A stretch of 64,000 nucleotides of DNA from RBG-16-66-20 sp052386675 (lineage in GTDB: Bacteria; Pseudomonadota; Gammaproteobacteria; Burkholderiales; SG8-39). Under the pieces are notes generated by a model. That model was given only the letters and a program-made list of their open reading frames with translations, was not told the DNA's origin and did not search any database. The first letter of the stretch is position 1, and each line of letters begins with the position of its first letter. The stretch covers positions 1 through 64,000 of the forward strand of contig JBQTJX010000004.1 in the NCBI GenBank assembly GCA_052386675.1, in the 5' to 3' direction. The translations under genes were made by a program, and so were the position numbers. Below, piece after piece: positions 16,751 to 24,106 of the stretch.

Positions 16751-17519
16751 GGCGGCAGTTCCGGTGTTCAGGCGCGCCAGCGGCTTCCTGCTGCTTGGCG
16801 CGCTGCTGGTGCTCTGGCAGGTCTCGGCCCTGTATTGGGTGAGCAGCACGAACTGGCCGCCGGTGACGGCGATCGCGAAAGCGCTGGTCGCGGGGCTGGC
16901 CTCGGGCGAGCTGCTCCAGGTGTTCGGCTCCAGCCTGTACCGGATGCTGGCGGGCTACGCCATCGGCGTGGCCTGCGCGCTGGCCGCCGGCCTGCTGATG
17001 GCGACCGTGCGCACCGCGCATGCGGCGCTCGAGCCGCTGGTGGAATTGCTGCGCCCGATCCCGATCCCGGCCATCGTGCCGCCGCTCATCCTGCTGCTGG
17101 GGATCGACGATGCGATGAAGATATTCGTGGTCGCCTTCGCCACCTTCTTCCCGGTATTGGTGAACACCATCGGCGGCGTGCGGGCGGTGGACCGGACCGC
17201 GGTGGACACCGCCCGCACCCTGCGCGCCGGCGGCCTGCGCATCGTGCTGCGCGTGGTGCTTCCCGCCAGCCTGCCTTACATCCTGGCCGGCATGCGCGTC
17301 AGCTTGGCGCTCGCGCTGATCGTCACCGTGGTGTCGGAAATGATCGCCGGCTCAGCCGGCATCGGCTACTACCTGATGACCATGCAGTACGCCATGCGCG
17401 CAGGCGACATGTACGCCGCCATCCTTCTACTGGCCGCCGTGGGCTACGTCCTGAACCGCGGCGTGCTGGCGGTCGAGGGCCGCGTGCTGCACTGGTACCA
17501 CCGCGATCAGCCCAGGTAG
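16740..17519 (+). CDS. ABC transporter permease, NitT/TauT/SsuC type (second of two)
   Basis: The 259-residue membrane protein is a homologue of the permease at 13347, with the matching LRPIPIPAIVPPLILLLGIDD and the EAA-like loop around TLRAGGLRIVLRVVLPASLP. It ends the operon that starts at 12554. Its 3' end overlaps the convergent RidA gene by 13 bases. The presence of two different permeases with one ATPase and one binding protein suggests a heterodimeric channel, or two specificities sharing one motor. Confidence 0.87.
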   Translation: MAAEAAVPVFRRASGFLLLGALLVLWQVSALYWVSSTNWPPVTAIAKALVAGLASGELLQVFGSSLYRMLAGYAIGVACALAAGLLMATVRTAHAALEPLVELLRPIPIPAIVPPLILLLGIDDAMKIFVVAFATFFPVLVNTIGGVRAVDRTAVDTARTLRAGGLRIVLRVVLPASLPYILAGMRVSLALALIVTVVSEMIAGSAGIGYYLMTMQYAMRAGDMYAAILLLAAVGYVLNRGVLAVEGRVLHWYHRDQPR

Positions 17520-17911
17520 GCGACGCAGTCCACCTCGACATTGACCCCGGCGCGGTGCGGGGTGCCGCCGGTGCAGGTGCGGGTCACCTTTTCCCCGGCC
17601 ATGAACTCGCGAAAGGTTTCGTTGAAGGCCGGGAAGTCCGCGGTGTTGCGCAGGCAGACGCGCATGTTCACCACGTTGGCCAGCGTCGCGCCACCCGCGC
17701 CCAGGATCTCGACCAGGTTGTTCAGCGTCTGGCGCGTCTGCTCGCGGATGTCGGGCGACACAACTTCCTTTGTTTCCGGATGGAGCGGTCCCTGCCCGGA
17801 CACATAGAGGAAATCCCCGGCGCGGATCGCCTGCGCCAGCGGCGAGGGCGTGCCCTTGTCGGTGAAGCCGGTGACCGGCGCCTTGGCGGACTGGACGAGG
17901 ATCTTGGGCAT
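17507..17911 (-). CDS. RidA/YjgF-family protein, possible 2-aminomuconate deaminase
   Basis: The 134-residue protein shows the RidA core: AGDFLYVSGQGPLHPETKE, DIREQTRQTLNNLVEIL, LANVVNMRVCLRNTADFPAFN, and the anion-binding arginine in VTRTCTGGTPH before VNVEVDCVAYLG. RidA proteins hydrolyse reactive enamines and imines; one branch contains 2-aminomuconate deaminases of the 2-nitrobenzoate and aminophenol pathways. It starts 2 bases after the stop of a 3-hydroxyanthranilate-dioxygenase-like gene, and these enzymes act two to three steps apart in that pathway. The intermediate decarboxylase and dehydrogenase genes are absent from the window, so the deaminase role is an inference. Confidence 0.82.
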   Translation of the reverse strand: MPKILVQSAKAPVTGFTDKGTPSPLAQAIRAGDFLYVSGQGPLHPETKEVVSPDIREQTRQTLNNLVEILGAGGATLANVVNMRVCLRNTADFPAFNETFREFMAGEKVTRTCTGGTPHRAGVNVEVDCVAYLG

Positions 17912-17913
17912 GG

Positions 17914-18432
17914 TCAGAGATTCTCCGGGGTCGGCATGACGTGCCCGCAGGCCTTGCAGCTGCGGTGCGCCACGCTGTCAAAGAAGCGGGCATAGGCTTT
18001 CGAGACCGGATCCGCGGTGTAGTCCGCGACCACGAAGGTCTCCTCGTGCAGGAAGGCGTCGCACTTCGGGCAGTACCAGTGGAAGCGGTCCACCTCGCCA
18101 GACCGGCGCTTGCGTTCAACCACCAGCAGGTAGGCGTCCGGCGGAAAGCGCGGCGAATGCGGCACGTTCGCCGGGGTGTGCAGCGCCGAGCCCTCGGCCA
18201 GGACCACGACTTCCTCCTTGCCCTCGGGCGTGCGGATGTGCAGGCGCATGTCGCCTTTCACCATGTACATCAGCTCTTCGCTCGGGTTGAGGTGGAACTC
18301 GCTGCGGTATTCCCGGCCGCGGGCGATGAAGGCAAGGGAATCGGGCTGCTGCCAGAGCACGTTGACGCGCTTGCCGGAGGCGCTCAGCGAGCGGCCGATG
18401 TTCATCAGGTCCGCGATGGGTAATGGATCCAT
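17914..18432 (-). CDS. 3-Hydroxyanthranilate 3,4-dioxygenase-like cupin
   Basis: The 172-residue protein matches bacterial HAAO/NbaC in length and layout. Iron ligands are His47, Glu53 and His92; a C-terminal rubredoxin-like site is formed by Cys121, Cys124, Cys159 and Cys162. Arg43 corresponds to one of the substrate-binding arginines of the Cupriavidus enzyme, and VVERKR keeps the active-site Glu. The loop after His92 reads HSPRFPPD, so the second substrate arginine appears shifted by one position, which may change specificity. The start at 18432 is the family-like one. It is divergent from the MFS gene and probably co-transcribed with the RidA gene. Confidence 0.82.
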   Translation of the reverse strand: MDPLPIADLMNIGRSLSASGKRVNVLWQQPDSLAFIARGREYRSEFHLNPSEELMYMVKGDMRLHIRTPEGKEEVVVLAEGSALHTPANVPHSPRFPPDAYLLVVERKRRSGEVDRFHWYCPKCDAFLHEETFVVADYTADPVSKAYARFFDSVAHRSCKACGHVMPTPENL

Positions 18433-18487
18433 AGGCCTTCCTTCTACGTTTCCCTCACGCCAAAGTGTACAGTGCAGCCTCACGAAA

Positions 18488-19750
18488 ATGCCCCTGCCCC
18501 ACGCCCTCCGCGCCTTCCGCCACCGCGATTACCGCCTCTATTTCGCAGGACAGGGCATTTCGCAGACCGGAACCTGGCTGCAGCTGATCGCCACCAGTTG
18601 GCTGGTGTACGAACTCACCGGCTCGGCGTTCCTGCTGGGCCTGGCGGCCTTCGCGCAACAGATCCCCATGCTGGTGCTGGGGCCCTTCGCCGGGGTGTGG
18701 GTGGACCGGATGAACAAGCGCAGGGTGCTGCTGATGACGCAGAACGGCGCGCTGCTGCAGACGCTCGCGATGCTCGCGCTGGTGGCTTCGGGCCATGTCC
18801 AGGCCTGGCACCTGATCCTCGCCAACCTGGTGCTGGGCGTGCTGAATGCCATCGATTCGCCCGCGCGCCAGGCGCAGCTGGTGGAACTGGTGGGCGGGCG
18901 CGAGGACCTGCCCAACGCCATCGCCTTCAGTTCGGTGCTCATGAACAGCGCCCGCTTCATCGGCCCGATGATCGGCGGCGCGGTGATCGGCGCCCTCGGC
19001 GTGGCCTGGGGCTTCGCCTTCAATTGCCTGCTGCGCGGCGCGGTGATCCTGGCGCTCGCCCTGATCCGCGCCACGCCGCGCGCCACCGAGCGCGGCAGCG
19101 ACGGCTGGCTGCGCCAGCTCGCCGCCGGATTCCGCTACGCTTTCGGCTTCCTTCCCACGCGCAGCGCGCTGCTGCTGCTGGCGGCGGTGAGTTTCTCCGT
19201 GCAGCCCTACCAGTCCCTGGCGCCGTTCTTCGCGCGCGACGTGTTCCACGGCGATTCGGTCACGCTGGGCTGGCTGATCGGCGCCGGCGGCTTCGGCGCC
19301 GCCGCCGGGACGGTGTACCTGGCGATGCGCCCGACCGTGCGCGGGCTGCTCACCGTGATGCCCATCGCCGGCGCCGCCGCGGGCGCGGCATTGATCGGAT
19401 TCTCCTTCAGCACTTCGCTCTGGCTGGCCCTGCCCCTGCTTGTGGTGGTGGGCGTGGGCGGCATGCTGACCGCCGCCTCCACCAACACGGTGCTGCAGAC
19501 CATCGTGGAGGACCACATGCGCGCGCGCGTGGTCTCCATCTACATGATGTCGTTCCTGGGCATGGCGCCACTGGGCGCCCTCTTCGCCGGCACGCTCGCC
19601 GAGGTCATCGGGCCACCCGCGGTGCTGGCGCTGGGCGGCGTGGCCGCGCTCGCCGCCGCCGCGATCTACTGGGCGAACATCGCCGCCATCCGCAGCGCCA
19701 TCCGCCCCGTCTACCAGAAGCTGGGGATCGCGCCGCGGCCGGAGGAATGA
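18488..19750 (+). CDS. MFS transporter, EntS/MFS_3-like exporter
   Basis: The 420-residue protein has about twelve hydrophobic segments. The N-terminus (FRHRDYRLYFAGQGISQTGTWLQ) and DRMNKRRVLL in the loop between helices 2 and 3 are typical of the EntS/YbdA branch of the major facilitator superfamily, as are SPARQAQLVELVG and the NAIAFSS segment. Members export siderophores, drugs or metabolites. The gene is divergent from the HAAO-like gene with a 55-base gap, and its stop codon abuts the convergent GST stop without a gap. The substrate is unknown. Confidence 0.87.
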   Translation: MPLPHALRAFRHRDYRLYFAGQGISQTGTWLQLIATSWLVYELTGSAFLLGLAAFAQQIPMLVLGPFAGVWVDRMNKRRVLLMTQNGALLQTLAMLALVASGHVQAWHLILANLVLGVLNAIDSPARQAQLVELVGGREDLPNAIAFSSVLMNSARFIGPMIGGAVIGALGVAWGFAFNCLLRGAVILALALIRATPRATERGSDGWLRQLAAGFRYAFGFLPTRSALLLLAAVSFSVQPYQSLAPFFARDVFHGDSVTLGWLIGAGGFGAAAGTVYLAMRPTVRGLLTVMPIAGAAAGAALIGFSFSTSLWLALPLLVVVGVGGMLTAASTNTVLQTIVEDHMRARVVSIYMMSFLGMAPLGALFAGTLAEVIGPPAVLALGGVAALAAAAIYWANIAAIRSAIRPVYQKLGIAPRPEE

Positions 19751-20407
19751 CTAGGCGGCCTTGAAGCTGTCCAGCTTCACGCGCTCGCGCTCCAGCGCCA
19801 CGGCGATGGGCGCCGCGGCCATGACGCGCTCGACGTAGGCCTTCAGCGAGGGCAGCGAGGCCGGATCGATGCCGGCATAGCCGCCCCAGCGCAGCAACGT
19901 GAAGGCGTAGGCGTCGAGGAAGGACAGGCCGGCGCCGAACCAGTATGGCGAGGCTCCCTTCGTCCAATCCTGGATCCGCTCCAGGCACTTGCGAAACCGC
20001 GCCGCCGCCAGCCGCTTCACTTCCGCCTTCGCCGCATCCGTCTCGGCATAGGCATCCGGTCGAAACACATGCGTGAATGTGGGATGCGCGGTGTTGTTGA
20101 GCCATGCCAGTTGCGACATCGCCTGCGCCCGCGCCCAGGAATCCGTCGGCAGCAGCCCGGCCTTCGGAAAGCGCCGGTCAAGGTAGTCGCAGATGGCGAC
20201 GATCTGGTTGAGCGGTTTTCCGTCTACCACCAGCACCGGCACCTGGCCGTTGGGGTTCAGGGCCAGGTACTCCGGGGTCTTCTGCTCGCCCTTGTGCAGC
20301 TTCACCAGCTTCGGCTCGAAGGCCTCGCCGGTGGCGGCCTTGATGACTTCCAGCGCGGCGTGCGGCACGAACGAGCAGGCGCCCGGTGCGAAATACAGTT
20401 CCAGCAT
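19751..20407 (-). CDS. Glutathione S-transferase, beta-class-like
   Basis: The 218-residue protein has the thioredoxin-like N-domain with Cys11 in LYFAPGACSFVPH, which is the catalytic cysteine of beta-class GSTs, and the cis-proline motif NGQVPVLVVDG. The C-terminal helical domain contains WFGAGLSFLDAYAFTLLRW with the N-capping/hydrophobic staple Asp. Such enzymes conjugate glutathione to electrophiles or act in dehalogenation and isomerisation steps of aromatic breakdown. No clear partner gene is adjacent, and its stop abuts that of the MFS gene. Confidence 0.88.
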   Translation of the reverse strand: MLELYFAPGACSFVPHAALEVIKAATGEAFEPKLVKLHKGEQKTPEYLALNPNGQVPVLVVDGKPLNQIVAICDYLDRRFPKAGLLPTDSWARAQAMSQLAWLNNTAHPTFTHVFRPDAYAETDAAKAEVKRLAAARFRKCLERIQDWTKGASPYWFGAGLSFLDAYAFTLLRWGGYAGIDPASLPSLKAYVERVMAAAPIAVALERERVKLDSFKAA

Positions 20408-20449
20408 GATGAATCCTCCCAGATCGAAGCGAAAATCGGAAGCGAGAAT

Positions 20450-20740
20450 CTAGCGGCCGAACCGGCGATCAGTGAGGACCAGGGCCGCGAGCGACAAGCC
20501 GCGGCGCGTCACCTCGGCCCGGAGCAAGCTGGCCGGCTTGCCGCCGCTCCACCGTACCCCCTTCAAGTTGCGCAACCTGGAGAGCGATGTCCGCGGCCGG
20601 ATCGCTACAATGCGCGCCACCGGCCGATTTCGGATCCATACCGTGAACACCTCACCTGCCTCAGCACGATAGAGGTAGCTGCTCAGGTCCGCCCGCAACT
20701 GGCGAATGCTGACATCCTTGGTCCTGGCCGTATTTCTCAT
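20450..20740 (-). CDS. Phd/YefM-family antitoxin-like protein without an adjacent toxin
   Basis: The 96-residue protein has the Phd/YefM N-terminal DNA-binding fold: VSIRQLRADLSSYLYRAEAGE followed by VWIRNRPVARIVAI (given here as separate elements). The C-terminus is basic and would be the toxin-binding part. The ATG at 20740 is preferred; a TTG at 20752 would add four residues. Genes on either side are GST and an acyl-CoA ligase, so no RelE, Doc or PIN toxin is next to it. It could be a solitary autoregulator or the remnant of a toxin-antitoxin pair. Confidence 0.75.
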   Translation of the reverse strand: MRNTARTKDVSIRQLRADLSSYLYRAEAGEVFTVWIRNRPVARIVAIRPRTSLSRLRNLKGVRWSGGKPASLLRAEVTRRGLSLAALVLTDRRFGR

Positions 20741-20804
20741 ATGTGGTGACAAGGATAGTACGCTGGCCGCTGCTCGTGTACCTTTCCCGCCCGGAGGAGG
20801 AGCG

Positions 20805-22355
20805 ATGGAATCGATACTGGCAGCGATCGCGCGCCATGTCCGGACGCGCCCGGGCGAGCGCGTCTACTGGACGCCGACGCGGACCTGGACCTACGCCGAG
20901 CTGGATGACGCCGTCGCGCGCATCGCCCGGGGCCTGCACCGGCTCGGCATCGCCCGCGCCGACCGCGTCGCCTGCCTGACCAAGCACACCGCCGAGTGCG
21001 TCGCCCTGACCCTCGCGGCCTGCCGGCTGGGCGCGGTGTGCATGCCGGTGAACTGGCGCCTGGCGCCGCCGGAGATCGAGTACATCGTCAACAACGGCGC
21101 GGCGAAGATGATGGTGACGGACCGCGCGTTCGCGGACACCTTCGGCCAGGTGAAGGCACCGGAGGTAAAGCTGACGCTCGTCACCGAGGACTTTGCGTCC
21201 TGGTACGGCGGCTTCGACCCCCTGGGCGAATCCCCGGAGCCGGACCTCGACGACACCGCCCTGCAGCTGTACTCCTCGGGCACCACCGGCCTGCCCAAGG
21301 GCGTGGAGCTGACGCACCGCAACCTTGCCGCCGGCATGATGGGCGCGGTGCCCGACGCCATCGGCTACCACGGCGCGCCCGACGTGATGCTGAACCTGCT
21401 GCCGGCGTACCACATCGCCGGCGTCGGCGTGGCGCTGCTGACCGCGACGCGCACCGGAACCTGCGTGCTGTATCCGGACTTCGACCCGGCGAAGGCCATT
21501 GCGGCGATCGCGGAGCATCGCGTCACGCATTCGTTCCTGGTGCCCGCGATGATCCAGTTCATGCTGCAGGCGCCGGGCGCGGACCAGGCCGACTATTCGT
21601 CGCTGAAGGGCATCTCCTACGGCGCGTCGCCCATTTCCGAACGGGTGCTGGTGGACGCAATGCGCAGCTTCCACTGCAATTTCCTGCAGGTCTACGGCCT
21701 CACCGAGACCACGGGCGCGGTCACCTGCCTCAGGCCCGAGGACCACGATCCGGAAGGGCCGATGCAGCACCTGCTTCGCTCTGCGGGCAAGCCCATCGAC
21801 GGGGTCGAGCTGCGGGTGGTCGACCCGGCAACCGGTGCCGACTGCGCCGAGGGCGGCGTCGGCGAAGTCTGGATCCGCACCGCGCAGAACATGAAGGGAT
21901 ACTGGAGGAACGCAACCGCAACCGACGCCGCTTTTGTGGACCGCGACGGGACCGGCATGGGCTGGTTCCGCTCAGGCGACGCAGGCTTCCTGCGCGAGGG
22001 CTACCTCTACCTGCACGACCGCATGAAAGACATGATCATCTCCGGCGGCGAGAACATCTACCCGGCCGAGGTGGAGAACGTCCTGATGCAGCACCCGGCG
22101 GTGGCCGACGGGGCCGTGATCGGCGTGCCAGACGAGCAATGGGGCGAGGCAGTCAAGGCCTGCGTCACGCTGAAGCCCGGCGTGCGCGCCAGCGCTTCGG
22201 AGATCATCGATTTCATGCGCGCGCGAATCGCGCACTACAAGTGCCCGAAAAGCGTCGATTTCCTGGAGTCGATCCCGCGCAACCCGACGGGCAAGATCCT
22301 CAAGCGCGTTCTGCGGGAGCCCTACTGGAAAGGCAAGGACCGGCGGGTGAACTAG
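20805..22355 (+). CDS. Acyl-CoA synthetase / AMP-dependent CoA ligase
   Basis: The 516-residue protein belongs to the ANL adenylating superfamily. Key motifs are the P-loop YSSGTTGLPKGVELTH near residue 155, QVYGLTETTGAV, SGDAGFLREGYLYLHDRMKDMIISGGENIYP (only parts quoted: the hinge is DRMKDMIISGGENIYP) and the catalytic lysine in PRNPTGKILKRVLRE. It activates a fatty or aromatic acid to its CoA thioester. The GGAGGAGG upstream of 20805 supports this start. It is divergent from the Phd-like gene. The substrate could be a medium- or long-chain acid or an aryl acid feeding the CoA-dependent genes at 33-38 kb. Confidence 0.9.
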   Translation: MESILAAIARHVRTRPGERVYWTPTRTWTYAELDDAVARIARGLHRLGIARADRVACLTKHTAECVALTLAACRLGAVCMPVNWRLAPPEIEYIVNNGAAKMMVTDRAFADTFGQVKAPEVKLTLVTEDFASWYGGFDPLGESPEPDLDDTALQLYSSGTTGLPKGVELTHRNLAAGMMGAVPDAIGYHGAPDVMLNLLPAYHIAGVGVALLTATRTGTCVLYPDFDPAKAIAAIAEHRVTHSFLVPAMIQFMLQAPGADQADYSSLKGISYGASPISERVLVDAMRSFHCNFLQVYGLTETTGAVTCLRPEDHDPEGPMQHLLRSAGKPIDGVELRVVDPATGADCAEGGVGEVWIRTAQNMKGYWRNATATDAAFVDRDGTGMGWFRSGDAGFLREGYLYLHDRMKDMIISGGENIYPAEVENVLMQHPAVADGAVIGVPDEQWGEAVKACVTLKPGVRASASEIIDFMRARIAHYKCPKSVDFLESIPRNPTGKILKRVLREPYWKGKDRRVN

Positions 22356-22370
22356 GCCTGGCCGCGACCG

Positions 22371-23162
22371 CTAGGGCAGGAACAGCTGGTCGATGGACAG
22401 GGGCTTGGCGACGCCGAAGCCCTGCATGAATTCCACGCCCAGCTCGGCCAGCTTCGCCTTCACCGCCTCGTCCTCCACGCACTCGGCGATCACCCGGACC
22501 CCGGTCACCTGCCCGACGCGGACGATGGCCTTCAGCTTGGCCTGCGCCACGCCCGAGCTCGCCAGCGGCCGGATCAGGGTGCCGTCCACCTTGACGTAGT
22601 CGGCCAGCAACGCCTTCAGCGGCTCGAAGGACACCGAGCGCCGCGCGAAACCATCGAGCAGCACGCCGCAGCCCAGCTTCTTGACGTCGGAGGCGAAGCG
22701 CTCGCAGGCGAGGCGCCGGTCCAGCGCGTCGTTCTCGTCCAGCTCGAACACCAGCGCGGCAGGATCCACCCCGGTCATGCGCAACTGCATGGCGAGGAAG
22801 GGCACGAAACCGGGCTCCTCAAGCGCCTGCGCCGACAGGTTCAGGCTGAGCTTGCCCACCTTGCCGCCCTGTTCCAGGCGCCGCAGCGCGTTGCGCAGCA
22901 CCCAGCGGTCCAGCTCGGCCATCATCCCGTAGTGCTCGAACGCCGGCAGGAAATCCCCCGGCGGAAGCATGCGGGATTCCTCCTCGCTGAGACGGACCAG
23001 CACCTCGGCCAGCACTGCGCCCCCGGGCGCCGCCAGGGCGTGGATGGGCTGCACGTAAAGCCGGAAGTGATCGTAGTCCAGCGCCTCGCGCAGGCGCGCG
23101 GCCGGATGTTCCCAGCCGGTCAGCGCGGCGTCGGCTTCGTCCTTGCTGGATTCACGAACCAT
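22371..23162 (-). CDS. EAL-domain protein, probably catalytically inactive
   Basis: The 263-residue protein is almost entirely an EAL domain (residues 25-260). It keeps a glutamate in the signature position (AEVLVR, Glu53), NLSAQ (Asn108), Lys191 and QGF near residue 247. The metal-binding LDDFGTGYSS segment is changed to LDGFARRSVS, losing the second Asp and the GTG loop, and the FELDENDA segment replaces LEITES. Active c-di-GMP phosphodiesterases need those residues, so this is more likely a c-di-GMP sensor or a protein-interaction module. No membrane segment or other domain is present. Confidence 0.8.
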   Translation of the reverse strand: MVRESSKDEADAALTGWEHPAARLREALDYDHFRLYVQPIHALAAPGGAVLAEVLVRLSEEESRMLPPGDFLPAFEHYGMMAELDRWVLRNALRRLEQGGKVGKLSLNLSAQALEEPGFVPFLAMQLRMTGVDPAALVFELDENDALDRRLACERFASDVKKLGCGVLLDGFARRSVSFEPLKALLADYVKVDGTLIRPLASSGVAQAKLKAIVRVGQVTGVRVIAECVEDEAVKAKLAELGVEFMQGFGVAKPLSIDQLFLP

Positions 23163-23242
23163 GGCGCATTGTATCCAACGATCTCATATCGAGATCGATA
23201 GAATCCCACAAATCGCATAATCCTTCCCGCCGCGATGAGCTC

Positions 23243-24106
23243 ATGAGCGACCGCTTCGAAGACATCCTCTACGCCGTTTCAAACGGCGTCGCCACCGTGA
23301 CGCTGAACCGTCCGGGCAAGCTGAACGCGTTCACGCGCCGCATGCGCGATGACCTGATCGAAGCCTTCACGAGCGCGGACGCTGACGACGCCGTACGCGT
23401 GGTGATCGTCACCGGCGCCGGCAGCGCATTCTGCGCCGGCGCCGACCTGTCCGCGGGCGGCGCCACCTTCGACTATGCGAAACGGGACGACGCCGGGCTT
23501 GAAGACCATCGCGACGGCGGCGGCCGCGTGTCGCTGCGCATTTTCGAATCGAGGAAACCGGTGATCGCCGCGGTCAACGGCGCGGCGGTCGGCGTCGGCG
23601 TCACCATGACCCTGCCCATGGACATTCGCATCGCCTCGAGTTCGGCGCGCTTCGGCTTCGTGTTCGCGCGCCGGGGCATCGTCCCCGAGGCCTGCTCCAG
23701 CTGGTTCCTGCCCAGGGTGGTGGGCCTGAGCCGGGCTGCGGAATGGCTCTACACCGGGCGCGTATTCGGCGCCGACGAGGCGCTGGCCGCAGGCCTCGTC
23801 TCCCGGGTGGTGCCCCCTGAAGAACTGCTGCCCGCCGCATTGGCGATCGCACGCGAAATCGCGGACAACACCTCCCCGGTGGCGGTGGCGCTCAGCCGGC
23901 AGATGCTGTGGCGCATGGCCGGCGCGGACCACCCAATGGAGGCCCACAAGGTGGATTCACGGGGCATTTTCGCCATGGGCGCTTCGCCGGATGTGAAGGA
24001 AGGCATCGCCGCATTCAAGGAGAAGCGCGCGCCCCGGTTCACCATGAAGCCCAGCACCGACATGCCGGATTTCTACCCGTGGTGGGAGGACAGGCCTTTC
24101 AAATGA
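23243..24106 (+). CDS. Enoyl-CoA hydratase/isomerase family protein (crotonase)
   Basis: The 287-residue protein shows the crotonase core: VATVTLNRPGKLNAFTRRM, the oxyanion-hole segments GSAFCAGADLS and NGAAVGVGVTMTLPMDIRIA, and the acidic residue in RGIVPEACSSWFLPR at the position of a hydratase glutamate. The second glutamate typical of hydratases is not obvious, so isomerase or other crotonase chemistry is possible. The stop overlaps the next start (ATGA), linking it to a DadA-like amino acid oxidase, an unusual partner. Confidence 0.87.
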   Translation: MSDRFEDILYAVSNGVATVTLNRPGKLNAFTRRMRDDLIEAFTSADADDAVRVVIVTGAGSAFCAGADLSAGGATFDYAKRDDAGLEDHRDGGGRVSLRIFESRKPVIAAVNGAAVGVGVTMTLPMDIRIASSSARFGFVFARRGIVPEACSSWFLPRVVGLSRAAEWLYTGRVFGADEALAAGLVSRVVPPEELLPAALAIAREIADNTSPVAVALSRQMLWRMAGADHPMEAHKVDSRGIFAMGASPDVKEGIAAFKEKRAPRFTMKPSTDMPDFYPWWEDRPFK

